Of a stretch of DNA of 9,993 bases, positions 4,643-9,993 are shown in pieces. This DNA comes from Candidatus Ethanoperedens thermophilum (lineage in GTDB: Archaea; Halobacteriota; Methanosarcinia; Methanosarcinales; EX4572-44). The stretch is taken from assembly GCA_012910725.1 (NCBI GenBank), contig WNEG01000045.1, forward strand, positions 1-9,993. The letters run 5' to 3'. The notes under the pieces were generated by a model, which saw nothing but the letters and a program-made list of their open reading frames with translations, was not told the DNA's origin and ran no database searches. Every line of letters begins with the position of its first letter. Within the stretch, counting starts at the first letter, position 1. Made by a program: the position numbers and the translations under genes.

Positions 4643-5593
4643 TCACATAAAATATTCTAAGTTACATTTCGAACATACAAAAAGTTGATCAGCTAAACGT
4701 TCAATATATTCCCTGTTCTCAAGTCCAAGCACCCATCGATTGGAAATCGCACCTATACCAAGGCGAGCACCAAGCATCGCACCAGTCATGCATGCAACTG
4801 AGTCTGTATCACCACCAATATTTGCCGCGGTGATCATTGCATCCTCGAAACTGTCAATATGATTGATAAAAATAAAAAAAGAAGCAGGTACAGTTTCATA
4901 TACTGAACTTGAAACGCCATTCTTCCCAAAAAAGTCTTCTGAAGGCGATGTAACCAATTTCTGGATGCTTTCTGCAAGAGTTTGATCGATTTTTTCAATT
5001 CTAATAACGATGTTGTAAATCAATTCTGAAAGTGGAACGCTGCGAACATTCATTGAAACTGATAGGGCAATGGCAACTGCCCCTGCTATGCCACCAGTAC
5101 TGGTATGCGTGGGACGAGAGGATAGTGCTGCAAGCTCGACCACTTGATCAATGTCTGATGATAAAAGCCCGATTGGAGCAACTCTCATGGCTGAGCCGCA
5201 GGAGTCGGAATTGAGCCCAGAATCCTGCCAGCACGCACCTGATAGCATATTTTTAATTGCTTGCATACTTGTAGGTCCGACCGTTCGATTTAGTGAAGGT
5301 TTTTCAATCAGTTTTCTGCCCCACTTTTTTATATTTGTTGCAAAGACTTCAACATCAAATTCGTTTGCCTCTATGATTGATTCTGTTAACAAGATCATTT
5401 GTTCAGTATCATCTGTATACTGTCCTTGCTTTAGTTTTCTATTAGGATAAGAAATTGGTGCACGCCCGTAATCTCTCACTACACCAAAGATGGAGGTGAT
5501 CTCATCACGGTTCAATCCCTCTGTTTGCATTCCAAGAGCATCTCCAACTGCTGCTCCAATTAAACATCCCTTGTATTTATCAATCACATCCAT
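4643..5593 (-). CDS. ADP-ribosylglycohydrolase family protein
   Basis: A 316-residue, all-helical hydrolase of the DraG/ARH family. These enzymes remove ADP-ribose from proteins, nucleic acids or small molecules using a two-metal (Mg/Mn) centre. Metal-ligand motifs are all present: GAAVGDALGM at the N-terminus (13-22), QYTDDTEQM at 58-66, the SCGSAMRVAPIG loop at 131-142, and NIGGDTDSVACM near 258-269. The start at 5593 is chosen because AAGAGGAGA precedes it at good spacing; the extra 26 codons up to 5671 are only repeat sequence. Length is normal. No ADP-ribosyltransferase partner is visible, so its substrate is unknown. It lies downstream of the glycosyltransferase on the same strand but is separated by 420 bp of repeats, so it is probably its own transcription unit. 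Confidence 0.93.
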   Translation of the reverse strand: MDVIDKYKGCLIGAAVGDALGMQTEGLNRDEITSIFGVVRDYGRAPISYPNRKLKQGQYTDDTEQMILLTESIIEANEFDVEVFATNIKKWGRKLIEKPSLNRTVGPTSMQAIKNMLSGACWQDSGLNSDSCGSAMRVAPIGLLSSDIDQVVELAALSSRPTHTSTGGIAGAVAIALSVSMNVRSVPLSELIYNIVIRIEKIDQTLAESIQKLVTSPSEDFFGKNGVSSSVYETVPASFFIFINHIDSFEDAMITAANIGGDTDSVACMTGAMLGARLGIGAISNRWVLGLENREYIERLADQLFVCSKCNLEYFM

Positions 5594-5601
5594 TGTTTCT
5601 C

Positions 5602-5693
5602 CTCTTGATTGCTTACGCACTCGATTGCTATCGCAATCGAGAGTTATTTCCGCACACGGAATGTGCTCCAACGTGTGGAACCAATGATTATTG
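5602..5693. repeat. Hairpin repeat and first unit of the 73 bp repeat family
   Basis: It contains CTCGATTGC-TATC-GCAATCGAG (5620-5641, 9 bp stem). The 62 bp at 5632-5693 recurs identically at 5874-5935. A short hairpin GCACA-CGGAA-TGTGC follows. The unit lies immediately upstream of the glycohydrolase start, so it occupies that gene's leader or promoter region on the minus strand. Confidence 0.88.
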
Positions 5694-5854
5694 GTACGTG
5701 TTTAGCTAAGGCGAAAAAAACCACGAGATTCCACGAGATTAACACAAGAAGATGGTATTGGGCACGCGATATTGGTTAGATTTGCATTTTATATTTTACA
5801 TATTCATATTTTCTCGTGAAATCTGTGTAATCTTGTGGTTAGCTAAACACATAC
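5694..5854. mobile_element. 161 bp MITE with 16 bp inverted ends and 8 bp target duplication
   Basis: The ends GTACGTGTTTAGCTAA (5694-5709) and TTAGCTAAACACATAC (5839-5854) are inverted repeats with 15 of 16 matches. GATTATTG directly flanks both sides (5686-5693 and 5855-5862). Inside are imperfect inverted AACCACGAGATT / AATCTTGTGGTT arms. There is no coding sequence, so it would be moved by a transposase elsewhere that makes 8 bp duplications. Confidence 0.85.
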
Positions 5855-6000
5855 GATTATTGTATCGCCAAAGCGCAATCGAGAGTTATTTCCGCACACG
5901 GAATGTGCTCCAACGTGTGGAACCAATGATTATTGTATCGCCAAAGCGCAATCGAGAGTTATTTCCGCACACGGAATGTGTGGTTCTGCAGAACAAAGTT
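5855..6000. repeat. 73 bp tandem repeat, two units
   Basis: Unit 1 is 5855-5927. Unit 2 starts at 5928 and matches for 53 bp, to 5980, before diverging into a CTGCAGAAC-AAA-GTTGTGCAG hairpin (5986-6006). With the segment at 5632-5693 this shows three units before the MITE split the first junction. Confidence 0.88.
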
Positions 6001-6016
6001 GTGCAGTCAAGATTTG

Positions 6017-6739
6017 TTATTTCCGCATACAGAGTGTGCAGCTTTGTAACCACATTCGAATGATCTGGCGTCCCATACCAATAACATCACTAATCAGGTG
6101 CACCCTTGTACGAGCACACTGTTGCCATCTTACAGGAAACTCCTTCACGCGATACCCTCTCTTCTGTGCCAGTACTAATAGTTCTGTATCCCAGAACCAA
6201 CCTTCATCCTTGATGTCATCGATTAGTTTAAAGAGCGATTCTCTCTTAAATGATTTGAAACCACATTGATGGTCATACAATCTGGATTTTAGTAGAAGAC
6301 GGATGAGAACGTTAAAACATGCGCTTGCAATACTTCGTTTTACCGGTCGTTTAACATTGCTTTGTGGTAGCATTCGTGATCCAGTAGCAATATCAAAGTC
6401 ATCCACAGATACAGCATCAACCAGTTCTTTCAAATGACTCATGTCTGTTGAAAGGTCAACGTCAATATATGCCAGCACCTTGCCTGTTGACTGCCTAAAA
6501 GCACGCTTGAGCGATCCACCACGTCCCAGGCGACAATCAGAGTGAAGGTGCTGCACAAAGCGATATTTTTTTGCAAGTGCTTCCGCAATCTGATCAGTTC
6601 CATCAGTGCTTCCGTCCTCTGCAAGTATTATTTCAAAGGAATCTGTGATGTTTTTTAAGGCATTAATCGTTTTATTAACAGTATCCTCAAGCTGCTCTGC
6701 TTCATTGTATGCTGGAAGCACAAGGGTTACTGCTAACAT
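6017..6739 (-). CDS. Family 2 glycosyltransferase, dolichyl-phosphate sugar synthase type
   Basis: A 240-residue GT-A enzyme. LVLPAYNEAEQLEDTV at the N-terminus and AEDGSTDGTDQIAE (40-53) form the nucleotide-sugar site. LGRGGSLKRAF (71-81) and YIDVDLSTDM, with the DxD-like D93/D95, give the metal and donor site; ATGSRM (118-123) and DHQCGFKSFKRE (156-167) follow, then WFWDTELLVLAQKRG. The order matches archaeal and eukaryotic dolichyl-phosphate glucose/mannose synthases, which charge lipid carriers for protein N-glycosylation or surface glycan assembly on the cytoplasmic face of the membrane. There is no transmembrane segment. The last ~9 residues (SCTLCMRK and the stop) are encoded by hairpin-repeat sequence. 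The start at 6739 follows an in-frame TGA, so no longer form is possible; no clear ribosome binding site is seen. Confidence 0.88.
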   Translation of the reverse strand: MLAVTLVLPAYNEAEQLEDTVNKTINALKNITDSFEIILAEDGSTDGTDQIAEALAKKYRFVQHLHSDCRLGRGGSLKRAFRQSTGKVLAYIDVDLSTDMSHLKELVDAVSVDDFDIATGSRMLPQSNVKRPVKRSIASACFNVLIRLLLKSRLYDHQCGFKSFKRESLFKLIDDIKDEGWFWDTELLVLAQKRGYRVKEFPVRWQQCARTRVHLISDVIGMGRQIIRMWLQSCTLCMRK

Positions 6740-6831
6740 ATCAAATCATATTTGGGTCTTTGTGTGCCATCGCTTTTGCAGTGACCAAAACCCCGAAGAC
6801 TTTTTGATATTTTCGAAATAAGGTCGCGGAA

Positions 6832-6918
6832 AACCACAGAGGACACAGAGAGCACAGAGAGAGGGGGACGAAAGATAAAAATAACAACTCTCTGTGTCCC
6901 TCTGTGCTCTCTGTGGTT
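6832..6918. repeat. AACCACAGAG palindromic repeat, copy B
   Basis: It starts AACCACAGAGGACACAGAGA and ends CCTCTGTGCTCTCTGTGGTT. The arms are long, near-perfect inverted repeats, and the loop GACGAAAGATAAAAATAACA is the reverse complement of that in copy A (1105-1187). It sits between the AhbC-like gene and the glycosyltransferase. As RNA it would form a long stem that could separate their expression. Confidence 0.88.
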
Positions 6919-6992
6919 TAATCTTACTTGCCATGACCGGATCCTCCAGAAGAATGAAAAAGTGCTGTGCACACGCGAACTATCAGAGAGCC

Positions 6993-8177
6993 TCATATTT
7001 CTTCATCTGTCAGATAGCATGCGGGATCATCTGCCCAGACATTACCATAGACAGCCTCTGCTCGCACACGAAAGTTTCCATTGCAGACATCGAACCATTT
7101 GCATCCTGCACATCTATCAGCGTTTGCTTGTATCAAAGACTTTCTGTTTTTAAGACCTGCCATCAGCTCATTGCTCGTATCCATCCATATCTCACTAAAT
7201 TTTCTCTTTGTCACATTACCAGGTGAATAGTGCCGCCAGAACTGGTCAGGATGCACAGAGCCATCCCATGACACACAACCGATGCCAATACCTGATGAAT
7301 TCCCCTGGTTCATTTTGAGCAGTTCATACACCTCTTGAGCGCGTTTTTTATCTTCCTTAAGAAGTCTGAGATAGATGTAAGGACCATCACAGTGGTTATC
7401 AACAGTTAATACCTCTATTGGAAAACCTCTTTCATGCAGTTCCTTTGTTTTATCCATGATCAGGTCAACCACCCTGCGACTCTCTTCATGTGTCAGGTCA
7501 TCTTTGATCAACTTTGAACCCCTGCCTGCATATACAAGATGATAGAAGCAAACTCTTGGAATGTTCTCTTCTTCAAGAAGGCGAAAAATAGCTGGAATGT
7601 CTGCTACATTCTTCTTATTAATGGTAAAACGCAAGCCTACCTTGATGTTCTCTCTTTTGCAGTTACGCATACCCTCCAGTGCTGCATCAAATGAACCTTC
7701 CACGCCTCTAAATCGATCGTTTGTCTCTTGCATACCATCCAGTGATACACCTATATATGAGAGCCCGATCTCTTTTAGACGCTTTGCCATATTCCTGTCT
7801 ATTAATGTGCCATTGGTTGAGATAACTGCTCGCATACCTTTTGATATCGCATAGGATGCAAGTTCAGGAAGGTCTTTACGCATCAGTGGTTCCCCGCCCG
7901 AGAATAGTACCACAGGTACACCAAAATGAGCCATGTCACCGATTAATTCTCTTCCCTGTTGTGTGGTCAGTTCGTTTGTATACTCAATATCTCGTGATTG
8001 AGAATAACAGTGTATGCAGCGAAGGTTGCAGCGTCGAGTTATATTCCAGACAACAACAGGTTTCTTGTCCTTTGAGAACTGCAAGAGGTGAGATGGCAGA
8101 TTACTTGATTTGCGCCCATATCTCAAGACATCTGATGGTTCAACGGTTCCACAATAAAGTTTTGAAATGCCTATCAT
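6993..8177 (-). CDS. ahbC: 12,18-didecarboxysiroheme deacetylase (AhbC), radical SAM
   Basis: A 394-residue radical SAM enzyme. The N-terminus MIGISKLYCGTVEPSD matches what I know of AhbC, which removes the two acetate side chains of didecarboxysiroheme to give Fe-coproporphyrin III in the siroheme-dependent heme pathway of archaea and sulfate reducers. The SAM cluster motif is C50-NLR-C54-IH-C57, followed by SGGEP (93-97) and STNGT. The C-terminal auxiliary cluster region has GIGCVSWDG (C301), then C356-AG-C359 with C365 and C387. Length is normal. GGTGG lies just before ATG 8177, and the start is 10 bp after the aminotransferase stop, so the two are co-transcribed. The ahbA, ahbB and ahbD genes are not in the window. 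NirJ or another SPASM-type protein is the alternative, but the N-terminus favours AhbC. Confidence 0.87.
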   Translation of the reverse strand: MIGISKLYCGTVEPSDVLRYGRKSSNLPSHLLQFSKDKKPVVVWNITRRCNLRCIHCYSQSRDIEYTNELTTQQGRELIGDMAHFGVPVVLFSGGEPLMRKDLPELASYAISKGMRAVISTNGTLIDRNMAKRLKEIGLSYIGVSLDGMQETNDRFRGVEGSFDAALEGMRNCKRENIKVGLRFTINKKNVADIPAIFRLLEEENIPRVCFYHLVYAGRGSKLIKDDLTHEESRRVVDLIMDKTKELHERGFPIEVLTVDNHCDGPYIYLRLLKEDKKRAQEVYELLKMNQGNSSGIGIGCVSWDGSVHPDQFWRHYSPGNVTKRKFSEIWMDTSNELMAGLKNRKSLIQANADRCAGCKWFDVCNGNFRVRAEAVYGNVWADDPACYLTDEEI

Positions 8178-8187
8178 CTTTCCACCT

Positions 8188-9342
8188 TTACCGGTTAAGG
8201 AATTGTTCTATTCGCTCAAGTGCGATTTCCAGTTCTTTAAGTGAAGTTGCGTATGAAAATCGTATATGTCCTTCACCGCTTCTTCCGAACACACTACCTG
8301 GTACTGCTGCTACCTTTTGTTCTTTGAGTAGTTGTTCTGCGAATTGTTCCGAGTTCAGTTTGGTTGTTTGTATCGAAGGGAAGGCATAAAATGCACCCTG
8401 CGGTTCAAAGCAGTCAAGCCCGATATCGTTCAATCGTTTTACAAATATACGTCGGCGGTGGTTGTATTCTTTTTTCATTTTTTGCATTTCTTCTTCTCCT
8501 TTTTTCATAGCTTCAATAGCTCCCATTTGTGCTGTTATGGGTGCACAGAGCATCGTGTACTGGTGTATCTTTGTAAGAGCGCTTAAGAGTTCCATCGGAG
8601 CAAGTGCGTAGCCTATTCTAAGTCCAGTCATTGCATGGGATTTTGAAAAGCCATTCAAGATGATGGTGCGTTCTTGCATGCCGTTTAGTTCAGCAATGCT
8701 TGTGTGGTGGTGGTTGTAGGTGAGTTTACTATAGACTTCATCAGAAATTACTATGAGATCGTGTTCAATGATTATGTCTACAATTTCTTCAAGGTGTTTT
8801 CGCTCCATTATTGCACCTGTTGGATTGTTCGGGTAGCTTAGTATGATAGCTTTGGTGTCAGGTGTTACATGTTTTTTGATTTGTTCCGGGATCAATCTGA
8901 ATTCGTCTTCTCGAAAAGTTTCAACAGGTATGGGTTTTCCGCCTGCAAAGGATACACAGGGTTTATATGACACATACGATGGTTCTGGAACCAGTACTGA
9001 CTCGCCTGGGTTGATTACGGCTCGTAGTGCAAGATCTGCCCCCTCACTAACTCCTGTTGTAATCAGGGCTTCATCTGACTGATACGAAAGATGATAATTT
9101 CTGTAGAAATCTTCACAAATCAGTTCTCGCAGTTCGATTAACCCCTGGTTGGGTGTATAACTGGTGTAGCCTTTTTCCAGTGAATAGATACAGGTCTCTC
9201 TGATGTGCCATGGTGTTACAAAATCAGGTTCTCCCACACCAAGTGATATAATATCATCTCTGCCTGTTACAAGATCAAAGAATCGCCTGATTCCAGAAGG
9301 AGGCACACTTTGAACGATCCTGGATATTTTGTTATGATGCAA
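8188..9342 (-). CDS. Class I/II PLP-dependent aminotransferase
   Basis: A 384-residue fold-type I aminotransferase, aspartate/alanine aminotransferase-like. Motifs in order: SLGVGEPDFVTP (33-44), a substrate-side YTSYTPNQG, YPNNPTG (170-176) with the ring-binding Asn, SDEVYSKLTY (200-209) with Asp201 and Tyr204 for the cofactor, NGFSKSHAMTGLRIGY (230-245) with Lys234 as the Schiff-base lysine, and the carboxylate-binding Arg361 in HIRFSYATS. The substrate cannot be told from sequence. The start is TTG at 9342, supported by GGTGAG five bases upstream; no ATG is available nearby. It begins 13 bp after the Lrp-type regulator and ends 10 bp before ahbC, forming a tight operon. Lrp-type regulators commonly sit beside such aminotransferases, suggesting amino-acid-responsive control. 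Confidence 0.93.
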   Translation of the reverse strand: MHHNKISRIVQSVPPSGIRRFFDLVTGRDDIISLGVGEPDFVTPWHIRETCIYSLEKGYTSYTPNQGLIELRELICEDFYRNYHLSYQSDEALITTGVSEGADLALRAVINPGESVLVPEPSYVSYKPCVSFAGGKPIPVETFREDEFRLIPEQIKKHVTPDTKAIILSYPNNPTGAIMERKHLEEIVDIIIEHDLIVISDEVYSKLTYNHHHTSIAELNGMQERTIILNGFSKSHAMTGLRIGYALAPMELLSALTKIHQYTMLCAPITAQMGAIEAMKKGEEEMQKMKKEYNHRRRIFVKRLNDIGLDCFEPQGAFYAFPSIQTTKLNSEQFAEQLLKEQKVAAVPGSVFGRSGEGHIRFSYATSLKELEIALERIEQFLNR

Positions 9343-9343
9343 C

Positions 9344-9355
9344 TGTTCTCACCTT
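9344..9355 (-). promoter_or_regulatory. Shine-Dalgarno supporting a TTG start
   Basis: On the minus strand TAA of the regulator gene is followed by AAGGTGAG, ACAG and TTG. GGTGAG is five bases from the TTG at 9342 and there is no ATG or GTG in better position, so the TTG is the likely start of the aminotransferase. Confidence 0.65.
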
Positions 9356-9853
9356 TTAAGGAGTTATAGACAATCTTTCAGGCTTTTTTTCATCAAAGAG
9401 GATTGCCCCGTTTTCCTTGTATGTTTTGAGCACAAAATGTGTTGCAGTGCCGTGTATTTGTTCAAGTGGTGCAATTTTTTCCGCAACAAAAAAAGCCACC
9501 TCTTTCATGCTCTTGCCTCGTACTGTAAGTGAAAGATCATAGCCCCCAGATATAAGACGAACCGAGAGCACCTCCGGGAAACCTGCAATTCGCTCGGCAA
9601 CTGCATCATAACCCCTTCGATCCTTAAGAGCCACATTAAGCTCTATCACAGCATACACATACTCCTCACCGATTGCGTCCCAGTCAACAATTGTTCGATA
9701 GCCGCGAATAACCCCACTGTTTTCAAGCTCACGTACACCTTTGGTAACCTCTTCAACATCCATACCAAGCATGACAGCAAGATTATCAGGCAAAATCCCT
9801 GGATCATGTTCCATAACTTCCAGCATTTCTTTTATTTCTTTAACGTTTTTCAT
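9356..9853 (-). CDS. Lrp/AsnC-family transcriptional regulator
   Basis: A 165-residue regulator from ATG 9853. The N-terminal winged helix-turn-helix spans about 5-55 (DNLAVMLGMDVEEVTKGVRE, then SGVIRGYRTIVDW). The C-terminal RAM effector/oligomerisation domain covers about 62-145, with YAVIELNVAL, FPEVLSVRLISGGYDLSLTV and the GTATHFVLKTYKENG strand. It should bind DNA as dimers or octamers and sense an amino acid. An upstream extension to 9907 is possible, but the TATA box and palindrome fall inside it, so 9853 is preferred. It leads the operon with the aminotransferase and ahbC and probably regulates it and itself. Siroheme decarboxylases AhbA/AhbB share this fold, but the classic GGYD RAM motif here favours a true regulator. 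Confidence 0.9.
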   Translation of the reverse strand: MKNVKEIKEMLEVMEHDPGILPDNLAVMLGMDVEEVTKGVRELENSGVIRGYRTIVDWDAIGEEYVYAVIELNVALKDRRGYDAVAERIAGFPEVLSVRLISGGYDLSLTVRGKSMKEVAFFVAEKIAPLEQIHGTATHFVLKTYKENGAILFDEKKPERLSITP

Positions 9854-9866
9854 CACAAACACCGAA

Positions 9867-9892
9867 ATACAAATGTATGTATCCTTTATAGT
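9867..9892 (-). promoter_or_regulatory. Promoter of the regulator operon with a possible operator
   Basis: On the minus strand ACTATAAAGG (about 9884-9893) is a good archaeal TATA box, about 35 bp before ATG 9853, so the leader would be very short. The palindrome ATACA-AA-TGTAT (9867-9878) lies between the TATA box and the start. Binding by the encoded Lrp-type protein there would block transcription. The operator assignment is inference. Confidence 0.5.
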
Positions 9893-9901
9893 CATTCCGA
9901 A

Positions 9902-9957
9902 CTGCACAACTTCGTTGTGCAGAAATCACTGGCAACTCTTGATTGCGTAGCAATCAA
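9902..9957. repeat. Double-hairpin repeat, reverse orientation
   Basis: CTGCACAAC-TTC-GTTGTGCAG (9902-9922, 9 bp stem) and TTGATTGC-GTA-GCAATCAA (9939-9957, 8 bp stem). Read on the minus strand, the order and linking sequence match the repeats at 4380-4440 and 1985-2024. It lies immediately upstream of the regulator promoter; the rest to the window end is AT-rich without a recognisable gene. Confidence 0.82.
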
Positions 9958-9993
9958 ATAAGTATGGCATTGCACATAAATTAATTTTTTCAT

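Noticed and set aside
5594..5671. N-terminal extension of the ADP-ribosylglycohydrolase
   Set aside because: The extra 26 codons are hairpin-repeat sequence, while a good Shine-Dalgarno precedes ATG 5593 and the family starts with the KGCLIGAAVGDA region.
5752..6269. Open frames of 97-103 codons over the 73 bp repeats and the MITE
   Set aside because: They consist of translated repeats and run antisense to the glycosyltransferase gene.
7841..8389. 182-codon plus-strand open frame
   Set aside because: It is antisense to ahbC and the aminotransferase, both strongly supported.
9356..9853. Lrp-type protein as siroheme decarboxylase (AhbA/AhbB)
   Set aside because: These share the fold and ahbC is nearby, but the GGYDLSLTV RAM motif and the GVIRGYRTIVDW linker are those of ordinary Lrp regulators.
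1..9993. tRNA, rRNA and riboswitch genes
   Set aside because: No cloverleaf with TTCRA and acceptor pairing, conserved rRNA segment or recognised riboswitch core was found by eye.

Overview
The window looks archaeal, most likely from the Methanomicrobia/Methanosarcinales side of the Euryarchaeota (methanogens or their uncultured methane- and alkane-oxidising relatives). The grounds are an AhbC-type radical SAM enzyme of the siroheme-to-heme route, AT-rich archaeal TATA-like boxes close to start codons, PGF-CTERM-type cell-surface anchor tails, and many small palindromic repeats. Nothing here fixes the genus.

Left part (1-4640, genes on +): an accessory, repeat-rich stretch of small two-gene modules. 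It opens with the 3' end of hicB and a hicA split in two by a ~480 bp non-autonomous IS200/IS605-like element (about 223-706). An intact hicBA pair follows (1341-1792), then an overlapping pair of unknown small genes (2202-2757), then a TumE/DUF6516-like toxin with a small helical partner (3585-4210). Four copies of a ~95 bp direct repeat (about 841-931, 1841-1938, 3414-3510, 4291-4377) punctuate this region. Each copy encodes the end of a PGF-CTERM surface protein (consensus AISGLLAVAYFVLRKK-stop) plus a hairpin/T-tract terminator. One copy is still attached to a frameshifted surface-protein fragment with a Pro/Glu-rich stalk. Three copies lie just downstream of the toxin-antitoxin modules. 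This repeat/module layout is the most unusual feature of the window.

Right part (4643-9853, genes on -): more ordinary genes. These are an ADP-ribosylglycohydrolase, a family 2 glycosyltransferase of the dolichyl-phosphate-sugar synthase type, and a tight three-gene set transcribed from about 9853 downward: an Lrp/AsnC regulator, a class I/II PLP aminotransferase with a TTG start, and AhbC (12,18-didecarboxysiroheme deacetylase). The regulator probably controls its own set. The spacer between the ADP-ribosylglycohydrolase and the glycosyltransferase holds a 73 bp tandem repeat. A 161 bp MITE with 16 bp inverted ends and an 8 bp target duplication has inserted into it.

Several other small repeat families are scattered over the spacers: double-hairpin repeats built on GCAATCAAG and GTTGTGCAG stems, AACCAC...GGTT palindromes, and short paralogous spacer segments. 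No rRNA, tRNA or CRISPR array was seen.
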